Assembly (NCBI RefSeq): GCF_020966755.1
Contig: NZ_JAJKFT010000010.1
Location: 3,312,720 to 3,376,719, forward strand
Reading direction: 5' to 3'
DNA: 64,000 nucleotides
Source: Blastopirellula sediminis
GTDB taxonomy: Bacteria > Planctomycetota > Planctomycetia > Pirellulales > Pirellulaceae
Both the position numbers and the translations under genes were made by a program. Shown here piece by piece: positions 46,579 to 55,296 of the stretch; within the stretch, counting starts at the first letter, position 1; each line of letters begins with the position of its first letter. The notes under the pieces were generated by a model, which was not told where the DNA came from, ran no database searches, and saw nothing but the letters and a program-made list of their open reading frames with translations.

Positions 46579-46696
46579 CTACGCGCGTGATCGCGTAACT
46601 CCGGACCGGCAAGAAACAATTCCCCGGATTGGATCGTCATAATACTAGGCGGCTTCTCGCCCTCCGTTTTATGGTGCGTACCCCAGGGGACCGGAG

Positions 46697-47650
46697 ATGA
46701 AGACCTTCGCGACGTTCTTAGTATCGGTTTCGGCAATTGCTAGTGCGGTAGGCGTCATTCAGGCGAAGGAGCCCATCTCCCTCCACATTGTCGCCGATAT
46801 CGACGGCAGCGATCGTTTGAGCGTCAGCGCGCGAGAGATCTTCTGGGTTCATCGACATTGGGATTGGCCGAATCTGGTAAAGATCAACGATTTTGAATGG
46901 TCGCCGCGGTCGTCGCCGGTCTTGGGCGAGCAGGTGAGCCAAAGGCTACTCGCCGAGTCGGTTGATTTCGCATCGGCCAAGATGACCGTTCGCCAGGGAC
47001 GCGATACGGTCGTGCTCGAAACGTTCGACGATCACATTCTGATCCACTTCGCCGATAGCCCGAATGGCCGTTCCAACTATGATCTGACGATTACGTTCGA
47101 CCGTGCGGAACCAGTACGCCAGCGTCGCAAACGAACGAAAGAGGGCGTCGTCGGCATGGCCTATGTAAACGGGGAGAACGCCAACGTCGTTTTCCGCTAC
47201 TTCAATGGCAAGGTCTTGGCGCCGTCCAATTTGAAAGAGGCCGATTTGCCGCCGTGGGACTCTGGGGCCAGCGTACAAATTAACTTTCACGGCGCGTTAG
47301 TCTTGCCCAAGGAAACGACCGTTCGGATTCGCCATGCCGGAGGATCGAGCACCCGCGGCCATGCGACCCTCTCGGTGGACGGTAAGGTGATCGAAACGCT
47401 CGGCGACGATCTGAAGAAGGTGAGCGAGCAACTGTTGGAACTAGGTGGAGGAAGCCATGCCGTCCAGTGGCAAATCAGCGGCGGCGATATCGGCCATTGT
47501 TTCTTGCAGTTTGCCGAGAGCGAATCAGGCGCCCTGCTGCCGCTAGTCCACACGTCCGAGACGCTCGAACAGCTCGAGCTCAATCCGCAAACGCGGTTTC
47601 TCGATGTTCGCTCGGAACAAACCGGCTGGCCGATCCCGGCCGGTTGGTAG
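46697..47650 (+). CDS. Secreted protein of unknown function
   Basis: A 317-residue protein with a signal peptide (MKTFATFLVSVSAIASAVGVIQA). The body alternates strands and loops (ISLHIVADIDGSDRLSVSAREIFWVHRHWDWPN near the start). The middle region, AVLVLPKETTVRIRHAGGSSTRGH-like, resembles a small beta-sandwich, such as carbohydrate- or calcium-binding domains. No catalytic motif was recognised. GGGGACCGGAG stands just before ATG 46697. It sits between the sulfatase and the DUF1080 gene on the same strand and may belong to the same secreted degradation set. Confidence 0.7.
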   Translation: MKTFATFLVSVSAIASAVGVIQAKEPISLHIVADIDGSDRLSVSAREIFWVHRHWDWPNLVKINDFEWSPRSSPVLGEQVSQRLLAESVDFASAKMTVRQGRDTVVLETFDDHILIHFADSPNGRSNYDLTITFDRAEPVRQRRKRTKEGVVGMAYVNGENANVVFRYFNGKVLAPSNLKEADLPPWDSGASVQINFHGALVLPKETTVRIRHAGGSSTRGHATLSVDGKVIETLGDDLKKVSEQLLELGGGSHAVQWQISGGDIGHCFLQFAESESGALLPLVHTSETLEQLELNPQTRFLDVRSEQTGWPIPAGW

Positions 47651-47735
47651 AGTACGCATTTGCCGCCATCTTTGAACCAGCGAGGGCCATTCATTACAAT
47701 AAAACCCTTCCAACACCCCCACCGCCGAGTCTCCC

Positions 47736-48509
47736 ATGCCCCAGCGAATCGTCCTCTCCGCCCTTCTCTGCAGCCTGATCCTGTTCTGCGCCAGCCTTGC
47801 GGCCGAAGAGTTCGCTCCGCAGCAAGATTCGCTGCCGGTTCCGCCGCCGGCCGATGCGGTGGTATTGCTGGGGAAAGATACCAATCTGTTCCTCTCGAAA
47901 AACGGTGGCGAGATTGATTGGCCGCTGGAAGACGGCGTGGTTACGTCAACTCGCAGCGAAGCTCGCTCCAATCACATCCCCTCGCGGCTGCACTTCCGCG
48001 ACGCTGACATCCATGTCGAGTTCATGCTCCCCGAAACCGGCAGCGGCAACAGCGGCATCTACATCCACGGCAACTACGAACTGCAAATCATCAACTCGGC
48101 CGGCAAGAAGCAGCTGACGCAAGAAGACATGGGCGCCGCTTACGGCTTCGCTCCGCCGCTGGTCGACGCCGCCCGCAAGCCAGGCGAGTGGCAAGTCTAT
48201 GACATCCGCTACCGCGCCCCGCGCCGCGACGCCGAAGGCAAAATCACCGCAGAGGGAGAGATCACCGCGTGGCTGAACGGCCAGAAGGTGCAAGACGGCA
48301 CGAAGGTGGGCGAACCCCGTTCGCAGTATCACCCCTATCGCTACAAGTCGACGCCCTACCTGCAAGAGATCTGGGAAAAGCAACTGAAGACCTCCGTCGG
48401 CCCCGTCTTCCTGCAAGACCACGACAACCCGGTGAAGTTCCGCAACGTCTGGGTGCGACCGCTCGATGACAAGTCGTGCCTGGTGGACGGACCGACCAAG
48501 AAGGAGTAG
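47736..48509 (+). CDS. Secreted DUF1080 (3-keto-disaccharide hydrolase-like) protein
   Basis: A 257-residue exported protein with signal peptide MPQRIVLSALLCSLILFCASLA. The DUF1080 fold, a concanavalin-like beta jelly roll, is recognised from DADIHVEFMLPETGSGNSGIYIHGNYELQI, then GEWQVYDIRYRAPR, and the ending GPVFLQDHDNPVKFRNVWVRPL. Members of this large PVC-bacterial family are linked to binding or cleavage of (3-keto-)glycosides. It follows the preceding secreted protein gene by 85 bases on the same strand. Which of the two activities applies here cannot be told. Confidence 0.88.
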   Translation: MPQRIVLSALLCSLILFCASLAAEEFAPQQDSLPVPPPADAVVLLGKDTNLFLSKNGGEIDWPLEDGVVTSTRSEARSNHIPSRLHFRDADIHVEFMLPETGSGNSGIYIHGNYELQIINSAGKKQLTQEDMGAAYGFAPPLVDAARKPGEWQVYDIRYRAPRRDAEGKITAEGEITAWLNGQKVQDGTKVGEPRSQYHPYRYKSTPYLQEIWEKQLKTSVGPVFLQDHDNPVKFRNVWVRPLDDKSCLVDGPTKKE

Positions 48510-48558
48510 CGTCGGGGCGACGGCGCTCGTGCTGAACAAAAAAACGGAGTCATCGATC

Positions 48559-48783
48559 ATGACGCAGCCTCGCTACGAGTCGCCGCAGCAACCGCATGTC
48601 TGTCCCAAATGCGGCTCCACGCGGATCGCCGACGTCCTCTACGGCCTCCCCGATTTTTCGGACGAGCTCCAGCAAGACCTGGACGCCGGCAAGATCGTCT
48701 TGGGAGGCTGCTGCGTTACGGGCGATGATCCGGTTTGGCGCTGCCGTGAATGCGGGCTAGAAATCTATAAGAAAACCAAGTGA
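48559..48783 (+). CDS. Small zinc ribbon protein
   Basis: A 74-residue protein with two CxxC knuckles, CPKCGSTR near residue 15 and CRECGLEIYKK near the end, separated by 40-odd residues that contain a further Cys-Cys pair (GGCCVTGDD). The pairs would bind one zinc. No catalytic part is seen; the protein may be a binding or adaptor domain. It starts 49 bases after the DUF1080 gene, with GGAGTCATC before the ATG. The family is common as short hypothetical proteins, but its role is unknown. Confidence 0.72.
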   Translation: MTQPRYESPQQPHVCPKCGSTRIADVLYGLPDFSDELQQDLDAGKIVLGGCCVTGDDPVWRCRECGLEIYKKTK

Positions 48784-48912
48784 TCGAGTCGCCATCGTCC
48801 TGATATTAATTGGCGCTGAATGCGATCAGCGAAATGACGTTCGTTGCATCCAATCGCATTGATTCAGACGTGGCGCCCGTTCTCACCGAACGAGAATCCG
48901 GAAAATGGACTC

Positions 48913-49173
48913 ATGGCGATGGAATCCCCTGAAGCGGACTGCGATCTCGACACCTCGGTTCCCGACTGGATCATCGACCACCCCGAAACGCTCTGTGTGT
49001 TTGAAGAGTTCGGCATCGACTACTCCTGTGGCGGGAAGTCGCTGGGATATGCCTGCGATCAGCAGGGCATTGATAAGCAGTTGGTGCTGACGGCGCTTCG
49101 GCAGAAGATCAGGACGTCGACAACGGCAAAGAGAGGCAAGGGAGACGGCGATTCTCCAGGCCAATCCCACTGA
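48913..49173 (+). CDS. Stand-alone RIC/ScdA N-terminal domain protein (DUF542)
   Basis: An 86-residue protein that matches only the N-terminal domain of the iron-sulfur cluster repair (RIC, YtfE/ScdA) proteins: VPDWIIDHPETLCVFEEFGIDYSCGGKSLGYAC, then a helix IDKQLVLTALRQKI. The di-iron hemerythrin-like domain that normally follows is missing. Such short forms occur alone in other bacteria, and their function is less clear; the two Cys around CGG may bind a metal or react with sulfur. ATG 48913 is preferred, ATG 48919 is possible. The gene is on the plus strand, followed by a minus-strand terminator. Confidence 0.75.
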   Translation: MAMESPEADCDLDTSVPDWIIDHPETLCVFEEFGIDYSCGGKSLGYACDQQGIDKQLVLTALRQKIRTSTTAKRGKGDGDSPGQSH

Positions 49174-49302
49174 TGCGACTGGCGTCCGCTCTTGAGGACG
49201 GAGACTTGAAAACGCCAAGACTCGCACGCCGGGCGGCGGAGAATCCCAAGTGGTACTGTATCGACTCGCAGGCCATTTTCGCGGACGACCAAGGCGACCA
49301 AC

Positions 49303-49331
49303 AAAAGCGGACAGTCTTTCGACTGTCCGCT
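49303..49331 (-). terminator. Terminator of the propeller-cytochrome gene
   Basis: An 11-bp perfect stem (AGCGGACAGTC at 49306-49316 with 49321-49331, loop of four). On the minus strand it is followed by TTTGTTGG. It lies 28 bases after the stop of the gene at 49359-51929. The short plus-strand gene upstream may also end here. Confidence 0.7.
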
Positions 49332-49358
49332 CGTTGATCTCCGGCTCGAAATCCCAGA

Positions 49359-51929
49359 CTACTTCTGGAAGAAACCGTGCCCCGAATCGCCGCCGCTGAT
49401 CAGGTAGGCGGTCAGGTCCAGAATCTCTTCTTTGGTCATCGACTTGAACAGCCCGGTCGGCATCGCTGAGATCTTGGAGACCGCCATCTCTTCGATGTCG
49501 TTGCGATTGATGTTGACCCGTTCGTTCGGGTCGGTCAGATCGGTGTTCAGCGTCATCGAGTCGCCGTTGAGATTGACGACCACGCCGGTGTGGAGCTTGC
49601 CGTCGGCGGTCAGCACTTTGATCGCCGAAAACTGATCGTTGATCACCTTGCTGGGGTTGATGACCTGATCCAAGAGGTCATGCGGCGAATAACGACGCCC
49701 GGCCGACGTCAAATCGGGACCGGTCATCCCCCCCTGATCGCCAAAGCGATGGCAGGCGTAGCAGCCTGCGGCGGCGAACATCTTGCGGCCGTTGGCGTAG
49801 TCGCGGCCTTTCAGCCCCGTCTTGGCGGCGTCTGAAAGTTCTTCGAGCGTCCACTCGGTCGTTTCCCGTCCGGCGAAGATCTCGCCGAGGTTCTCCAGCG
49901 CCGACTTCTTTTCGGCCTTCTTCGCCAGCAGCTCTTTCATGCTTTCTTTTTCGGCGTCGCTCAGCGAAGCGACGGCGTCGTCGCGAATGAACTCGATGAA
50001 CTTGTCGAAGCTGGCGCCACCTTTGTAGTTGGCCGCTTTGAGGAACCACTCGATGTATTGCTTCCGCAGCTCCGGCGTCCAGCCAGCGGTCAAAAAGCGA
50101 ATCGAACGGGCGTACTGCATCTGCTCTTCCTGGGCCGGCGCCGCGGCGATCAAAGCCATCGCCTTGGCGGCGACAGTCGGCGATTGCAGGTAGGCCAGCG
50201 TTTCGCAGAGCAGCCAATTCAGATCGGCCGATTGGGCCGGGAAGAGCGGATCGAGCTGGGCGATCAACTTGTCAACCATCGCTTGATCGGGGCGACCGAA
50301 GCGAACCAGGATGATCTGCTCGGTGCGAACCAAGGTCAGTTGCTCCGTCAAATTCAGCTTCGCCGCGTCGATCGCCGTGATGGCGCCCAGCAGCTTGTCG
50401 CGCATCGCCTCATCCACCGGGGGCGAATTCTTTTTGCGGTGTTGCGGATCGACGCCGGTCACGCGAGCCAAGGCCAACAGCGCCGTGACTTGTTTCGCCG
50501 GATCGGTTTCCGACAACGCCTTGGCCGCCCACGTATCGACCGGCTGATGTTCAATCGCGGTCTGCGCGGCGGCGCGAATGAAGCGATCTTCGTCCGCCAG
50601 GTGCGGCCACGCGGCGTCGATCGCCGCCGGATCTTGCTTACCATGGAACGCTTCCAGCGCGTGTCGCAGTTCGCGGGCTTCGTTGGCGGCGCTTTCCGGC
50701 TTCACCGGCGCGGTCGATTCGTCGCCGACATAGGTGACCCGGTACAGACCAGACTGCACGCGACGACCGCCGATCGTGAAGTACATCGCGCCGTCATGCG
50801 GGTTGATGATCGCGTCGGTGATCGGCAGCGGGGCGCCGGTCACAAATTCTTCTTTGGTCGCCGTATAGGACGAACCGCTCGGCGTCAGATGGACCGCATA
50901 CAGCTTCCCCCAGCTCCAGTCGAGCGCGTACAACGCCTCTTGATACTTGGCCGGGAACTTCGCGCCGTAGCCGAACGTCATGCCGGTCGGCGAGCCTGGC
51001 CCGATGTCGAGGATCCCCGGCATATTGTCCGCGTAGAACGGCATCCGCTTGCCGGCGCCGTTGCGCCAGCCGAACTCGGCGCCGCTGGTGACGTGACAGA
51101 TGCGGGTCGGACGATACCACGGGGTGTTGAAGTCGTATTCCATGTCGGCGTCGTAGGTGAACAGCTCGCCGTCATGATTGACTGCCGCGTCAAAGATGTT
51201 GCGAAAGCCGTTGGCGTACGCTTCAAACTTTTTGCCGTCGGGCGAAACGCGATAGATGATCCCCCCCGGCGCGAGGACGCCGCGGTTGTGCCCGCGACCG
51301 TCCGGCATGCTCGGCAACAGATGGTCTTCGCCCCAAACCTGACGGACCGGGGACGAATCGGCAAGTTCCGGCGCAATCGTGTTGTTGCCGGTCACCAGGT
51401 AAAACGCCTTGCCGTCCGGAGTCGGCAGCACCGCATGCACGCCGTGGTCGCTGCCGGAGTTCACTTCGTGCAGCAACTCCACCTTGTCCAGTTGATCGTC
51501 GCCGTTGCTGTCGGTGATGCGGTAGAGGCCAGACGGAATCTTCCGCTCGTAGTCGTTGACGCCCACATACAGCGAGTCGAACGCCCAGAGCATGCCGTTC
51601 ACGCCGCGAATGTCGGCCGGCACTTTCTGCACATCGTCGGCGGTCAGCGTTTGGCCAGCCGCCGGCGGAGTGATCCGATACAGACCGCCGAACTGATCGC
51701 TCACCAGGATCCGCCCCTTGTCGTCGGTGCAGAGATTGACCCACGAGCCTTGGCTTTCGGCCGGGACCGAATAGAGGAGCTCCACCTTGAAGCCAGGGAG
51801 GGTCGTGATCAGGTCAATCGGCGTCGCGGTATTGCCGCTCGCCTTGGCGGCCGGCGATTTCGCGTCTGCGGCAAACGCAGCCGACACGGTCAAAGAGAAC
51901 AGCAGCAGAGCAAACAAAGAGCGAGGCAT
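49359..51929 (-). CDS. PVC-type membrane/periplasmic beta-propeller protein with heme-binding domain
   Basis: An 856-residue exported protein of the large planctomycete family often called membrane-bound dehydrogenase with c-type cytochrome. The signal peptide is MPRSLFALLLFSLTVSAAFA. Residues about 35-430 are a six-bladed propeller of the soluble glucose/sorbosone dehydrogenase kind (LLRITDSNGDDQLDKVELL, GHNRGVLAPGGIIYRVSPDGK). Residues about 440-670 are a helical repeat linker. The C-terminal domain has one CYACH heme site (Cys723, Cys726, His727) and the family-specific ending with VNINRNDIEEMAVSKISAMP and MTKEEILDLTAYL. Probable role: periplasmic oxidation of sugars or other alcohols with transfer of electrons to the heme. 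A PQQ site was not verified. Confidence 0.9.
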   Translation of the reverse strand: MPRSLFALLLFSLTVSAAFAADAKSPAAKASGNTATPIDLITTLPGFKVELLYSVPAESQGSWVNLCTDDKGRILVSDQFGGLYRITPPAAGQTLTADDVQKVPADIRGVNGMLWAFDSLYVGVNDYERKIPSGLYRITDSNGDDQLDKVELLHEVNSGSDHGVHAVLPTPDGKAFYLVTGNNTIAPELADSSPVRQVWGEDHLLPSMPDGRGHNRGVLAPGGIIYRVSPDGKKFEAYANGFRNIFDAAVNHDGELFTYDADMEYDFNTPWYRPTRICHVTSGAEFGWRNGAGKRMPFYADNMPGILDIGPGSPTGMTFGYGAKFPAKYQEALYALDWSWGKLYAVHLTPSGSSYTATKEEFVTGAPLPITDAIINPHDGAMYFTIGGRRVQSGLYRVTYVGDESTAPVKPESAANEARELRHALEAFHGKQDPAAIDAAWPHLADEDRFIRAAAQTAIEHQPVDTWAAKALSETDPAKQVTALLALARVTGVDPQHRKKNSPPVDEAMRDKLLGAITAIDAAKLNLTEQLTLVRTEQIILVRFGRPDQAMVDKLIAQLDPLFPAQSADLNWLLCETLAYLQSPTVAAKAMALIAAAPAQEEQMQYARSIRFLTAGWTPELRKQYIEWFLKAANYKGGASFDKFIEFIRDDAVASLSDAEKESMKELLAKKAEKKSALENLGEIFAGRETTEWTLEELSDAAKTGLKGRDYANGRKMFAAAGCYACHRFGDQGGMTGPDLTSAGRRYSPHDLLDQVINPSKVINDQFSAIKVLTADGKLHTGVVVNLNGDSMTLNTDLTDPNERVNINRNDIEEMAVSKISAMPTGLFKSMTKEEILDLTAYLISGGDSGHGFFQK

Positions 51930-52135
51930 GAGGCGTGATTCCTGAGGTTTGATGGAAGAGTTCGGCTTCGCGTTGTAGGTAGGGGAATTCCTATCGTAAA
52001 CCGCCGACCGCCGAAGTTCCAGCATCCATGAGAGGGGAAATGGCGGGTGTCAGGCCAATTGAAAGGCCTGCGTTTCCTTACTTCGAGGGGCGGGACCGAG
52101 AAAACCGCCGCCAGGCCGCCTGACGCTCCTGGTGC

Positions 52136-52169
52136 CATGCTCTTACCGCGTCTTCGCGGAAAGAGCATG
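52136..52169 (-). repeat. Hairpin repeat family R1, copy 1
   Basis: A two-storey hairpin: outer stem of nine (CATGCTCTT with AAGAGCATG), inner stem CGCG with CGCG, loop of four, and a two-by-two internal loop between them. Copies with the same build are at 55297-55330 and 55854-55887, and a decayed one is at 55117-55151. In this orientation the flank also reads ATGGCACCAGG, as in the other copies. Confidence 0.75.
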
Positions 52170-52187
52170 TCTTCGTCCTGAGGGTGC

Positions 52188-52213
52188 CATGGCCACGGCC
52201 TTGCGTGGCCATG
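52188..52213. repeat. Single hairpin, CATGGCCACG palindrome
   Basis: A perfect 10-bp stem (CATGGCCACG at 52188-52197 with CGTGGCCATG at 52204-52213) and a six-base loop lie 18 bases after R1 copy 1. The 3' flank GAATGCGGCCGCC is shared with the R2 family at 62751-62763. Confidence 0.65.
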
Positions 52214-52269
52214 AATGCGGCCGCCATTCGATTACGGGCCGCCTGACATCTACGTGATGAAGAAGTCAC

Positions 52270-52338
52270 GTAGGCTGGGTCGAGACCCAGCAATTTCGAC
52301 GTCGCGAACAGCAAGAGCTGGGTCTCGACCCAGCCTAC
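52270..52338. repeat. 22-bp perfect inverted repeat
   Basis: Two arms of 22 bases, 52270-52291 and 52317-52338, are exact reverse complements around a 25-base centre. Each arm contains the palindrome GCTGGGTCGAGACCCAGC (the second arm in complement). The arms could fold singly or with each other. No transposase gene is next to it. Confidence 0.8.
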
Positions 52339-52651
52339 GAAACTTTGTCCGAAGTTCGCTGCGAAGCGCGGCTCGGCGGCTTATTGAAGCACTACTATCG
52401 CCAAGCCGCGTAACGACCGACTTGCTTCCGCAATGCGCCGCATTCTGCTCGCGGTCCGCGTGCGCGCCGATAGCGTTGCAACCGCGTAGCGCATTGAATT
52501 AGCGGGCTTCCGCCGCACAATTCGTTGGGCCGCATTGTCAAAGAGCTTGTCGCGTCGCTCTCATTTTAGGGCAACTGCGTTGCGGACGACGTCAAGCGAA
52601 CCGTGAATTTACTTTTGGCACAGGACGACGCGACCCGTGAACGGTTACGAA

Positions 52652-53110
52652 TCACCCTAGCAAATCATGTTCGATATCCGGAGCAATTTTTCCCGCGTCT
52701 TTCAATTCCGTGCATATGTGATGAAAGTGCGATCTTGAGTTTTTGTCCAGCAATCGATGCATAGACTTAAGAAACAACCTTGCATCGAATCCTGAAGTGT
52801 TGTTGGAGGATGCCGCCAAGTGACGAGCCACCAGCAAGCTTGCCCAATTGGGGGACTTCAATGCCAGTTGCGAAAATGTCTTTGCAAATGCACGATAGAA
52901 TTTATCCGGCACGGCTCTTTCCGAAACATGAATAATTCCATACATATTTCCGACGTCGTCGGAGCTATCATCGAGCAGCAAGAAAAGTTCCGAAAGCTCA
53001 TCTTCACTAAGATTTGCTGAATAAAGTTCTGATAGCAGTTCATTCGCCTTATCTCGATCATCCGCAGCTAGAGACTCTGTTAATGCGGCTATAATCGGCT
53101 TAGAGTTCAT
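52652..53110 (-). CDS. Probable immunity protein for the adjacent toxin
   Basis: A 152-residue, mostly helical, acidic protein without signal peptide (LTESLAADDRDKANELLSELYS at the start; ARHLAASSNNTSGFDARLFLKSM toward the end). It has no recognised family. Its start codon lies inside the last codons of the toxin-like gene, with an overlap of 11 bases, so the two are translated together. Base composition is clearly more AT-rich than in the rest of the window, with codons such as AAT, TTT and GAA frequent, which suggests recent acquisition. The role as immunity protein is inferred from gene order, overlap and size, all typical for polymorphic toxin systems. Confidence 0.6.
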   Translation of the reverse strand: MNSKPIIAALTESLAADDRDKANELLSELYSANLSEDELSELFLLLDDSSDDVGNMYGIIHVSERAVPDKFYRAFAKTFSQLALKSPNWASLLVARHLAASSNNTSGFDARLFLKSMHRLLDKNSRSHFHHICTELKDAGKIAPDIEHDLLG

Positions 53111-54803
53111 TGATTGGCCTCACGACTTTAAGTGCATCTTGTACTCGGTCATCATTTCGCCAAAGAGCAATCCAGTCCTTGAGTGATTGTCGAGCTTGCG
53201 GACTATAAACACCATCTTCTTGAAGAATACGCCGCACGTCGCGTACGTCACGTCCAAGCGCTGTCCTGAATTGCTCCTCCATCAATTCTGGCGCTTTGTT
53301 CCTGTTTCCAAAGGTCCGTGTCCTGGCGTGACGTCCAGTGTTTGATGGATAGAAATGCTGTAACATGATTGCATAGCCATCGTCTCTCGAGATTCCGAAC
53401 TTATCACGAATGTATTTCGAAGAGGGACCATGGTGCGGTGTGAGGTTGTCGCCAGGCACTCCTGGCGACAAATCGCCAAATCGTCCGACGATTAGTTCCC
53501 CCGGCTCAAGTTTGTTTTCGCTGATTGGGGCATCTTTTAGCCGTTTATTGGTCGCCTTAACAGCATCTGAAATTTGAGCAACAACATTCGCGCCGTTGGA
53601 ACCCAACGTTACGGTGCGACGTGACGCATCCTGAAATTCCTCAGCAAATACCCCGACATACATCCGGGTGTACTGACCCGCCGAACTATTCCAGGCCCGT
53701 TTTATCCCAGCGCCGATGGCTACGGAAGCCCCTTCGCCCGCAACGCTGCCTACGGTATTAATCGCAAGCGATGTGGCGAGATCATTTCCATTATAGCCGA
53801 CATCGTACGCCGTTTCGCCGCTGATCTCGATCGCCTGGCGGGTACCCCAAGTGAGGATCTGCATTCCCCATTTCCCCTTGGTGGCGATACCGCCGGTCGC
53901 GGTATTGATGGCGAAGTTTTTCCCAAACGAGCTAACTATGTTGGTTGCCGTCACCTTGGAGGGATCAAGGGAATAATTAATTCCCGTTTCGATGGCCGTT
54001 TCGGCGGCGGCGAACGCGCCCTGCGTTCCTACATAGGTCCCGACAGTACTGGCGCTGACGCCCGAAACGGTGGTGTAGGCGGACGACGTGAGCGCGCCGA
54101 CGCTAAGGGAGCCAACCGAACTGACTCCCGCCGCTCCGGCGATTGCCAAGCCGCCGGCCGCGGCGCCGGCGACGCCGGCGGTACCTGCCGCGACGTAGAA
54201 TCCGACTTCCAGGTCGGTATCCATCTCACCAGGGTTGGTGAGGTAGTGATAATATCCGCTTGCGAAACTTGGCGCGTTGCTGTCGCTTCCCTCGTAGGAA
54301 TCGGTCGAAATGTCCAACAACTCCAACTGCCATTGGGGACTCTGGATGGATCGCGCCGACGGAAGTCCATTGACCCGTTCTACCAGACCAGTGCCGTAGG
54401 GAGACCAGAAATACGAATCGTTAAGCGCTTGAGAATAGATTGCGGTGATGCGCTCCAGTTCCGTGCGCTCCGCGTAGAACTTGTCGAAGGCCGAATTTGC
54501 CGCTTCTAACGCTTGGAGATATTGCTCCTTCGTGGAATCGTCCGAACTTTGCTCGACTTCCCGCAGATGTTTCGCCGCTGCCTGAGCGGCCTTCATTGCG
54601 GCGACGGTGACGTCGTATTGCTCTTGAACATCGTTGTAGTTTCCTGACAAGTTTCGTGCGGAAATTGACGGCAGGGTGGCACTGTCAGCCGACTCGAATC
54701 TTGGGTGCCACTGGCCAGAGCCAGTGTCTTCCTTGGAAGTGGTCAGAAGATTGGCGGTCTTGGGGAATTTGGACGTAACAGACTGGCACGTCAAGAAGAG
54801 CAC
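53100..54803 (-). CDS. Truncated polymorphic toxin with HH-type nuclease-like C-terminal domain
   Basis: A 567-residue frame. The C-terminal 130 residues contain LTPHHGPSSKYI, then HFYPSNTGRHARTRTFG and a helix EEQFRTALGRDVRDVRRIL. Paired His followed by a GRHxRT segment is typical of HNH/GHH-like nuclease toxins at the end of Rhs-type proteins. The middle (about 195-340) is Gly/Ala-rich and membrane-like (AAGTAGVAGAAAGGLAIAGAA), as in pretoxin regions. The first 50 or so residues are translated from a repeat (hairpin at 54709-54726) and are probably not native; the true start may be later, for example ATG 54596, or the gene may be the 3' remnant of a much longer one. No Rhs core is visible. 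The immunity-like gene overlaps its end. Confidence 0.6.
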   Translation of the reverse strand: MLFLTCQSVTSKFPKTANLLTTSKEDTGSGQWHPRFESADSATLPSISARNLSGNYNDVQEQYDVTVAAMKAAQAAAKHLREVEQSSDDSTKEQYLQALEAANSAFDKFYAERTELERITAIYSQALNDSYFWSPYGTGLVERVNGLPSARSIQSPQWQLELLDISTDSYEGSDSNAPSFASGYYHYLTNPGEMDTDLEVGFYVAAGTAGVAGAAAGGLAIAGAAGVSSVGSLSVGALTSSAYTTVSGVSASTVGTYVGTQGAFAAAETAIETGINYSLDPSKVTATNIVSSFGKNFAINTATGGIATKGKWGMQILTWGTRQAIEISGETAYDVGYNGNDLATSLAINTVGSVAGEGASVAIGAGIKRAWNSSAGQYTRMYVGVFAEEFQDASRRTVTLGSNGANVVAQISDAVKATNKRLKDAPISENKLEPGELIVGRFGDLSPGVPGDNLTPHHGPSSKYIRDKFGISRDDGYAIMLQHFYPSNTGRHARTRTFGNRNKAPELMEEQFRTALGRDVRDVRRILQEDGVYSPQARQSLKDWIALWRNDDRVQDALKVVRPINEL

Positions 54804-55116
54804 TGGCTGAAGGTCAGTCGCACCCCAGAGGAGAAGGTCTGCCGGCGCCGTTCTGATGCGGCGTCAGTTGCGAGACCACGATTCGGAGCGTTACGTGCTC
54901 CCGCTCACCGTCTCATCTTTCTTCATTGACAAAGCGCACGCTTCCCTGCTCGATTACATCCACTTCGCGGGCATCTCTGCTCGGTAGCTTCGACTCTCGG
55001 CGGAGTCGGTTCGGGGCCAGGCTCGCTCGGGCGGTTGGGGCTTGGCTGGTTGGCGGCCGGTCGGCGGGTGAAAAAAGAAATGCTGGCGGTCCGGTGGGGA
55101 TTGGGGCGGGGGAAGA

Positions 55117-55151
55117 CATGCTTCAAGCCGGCGAAGACGCCGCAAGAGTGT
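55117..55151 (+). repeat. Hairpin repeat family R1, decayed copy
   Basis: Begins with GAAGACATGCTT and keeps GGCGAAGACGCC in the inner stem and GTGGCGCCAGG in the 3' flank, but the outer stem no longer pairs fully. Confidence 0.5.
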
Positions 55152-55235
55152 GGCGCCAGGGGGCGAGGGGACGCCGCGAAAAAAAAGTGCGCGGTCCGGT
55201 CCAGTCCGGCTTGTGATCGGGGGCTGGTTGGTTGC

Positions 55236-55276
55236 TTGCGGCTGCTTTTCCCTCGCTCGCGCTTCGGGCTACTATT
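55236..55276 (+). repeat. Repeat family R2, copy 2
   Basis: TTGCGGCTGCTTTTCCCTCG followed by CTCGCGCTTCGGGCTACTATT; part of long direct repeat copy A. Confidence 0.7.
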
Positions 55277-55296
55277 TCTCGGGGGCGGGGCGAAGA

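Larger units (their letters stand above)
51930..52651. other. Repeat-rich intergenic region with decayed sequence
   Basis: This 722-base stretch holds at least three hairpin repeats between 52136 and 52338, each listed separately, and then about 300 bases (52340-52650) with several imperfect inverted repeats (CAATGCGC near 52430, GCGCATTG near 52488). No gene is supported. It marks the left edge of an accessory patch that runs to the tRNA at 56.2 kb. Confidence 0.55.

Noticed and set aside
52400-52530. A GTTGGGC sequence (52524-52530) and imperfect inverted repeats that recall an integron attC site near the toxin pair
   Set aside because: No matching RYYYAAC site at the proper distance was found, and no integrase gene is present. 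The similarity is too weak.
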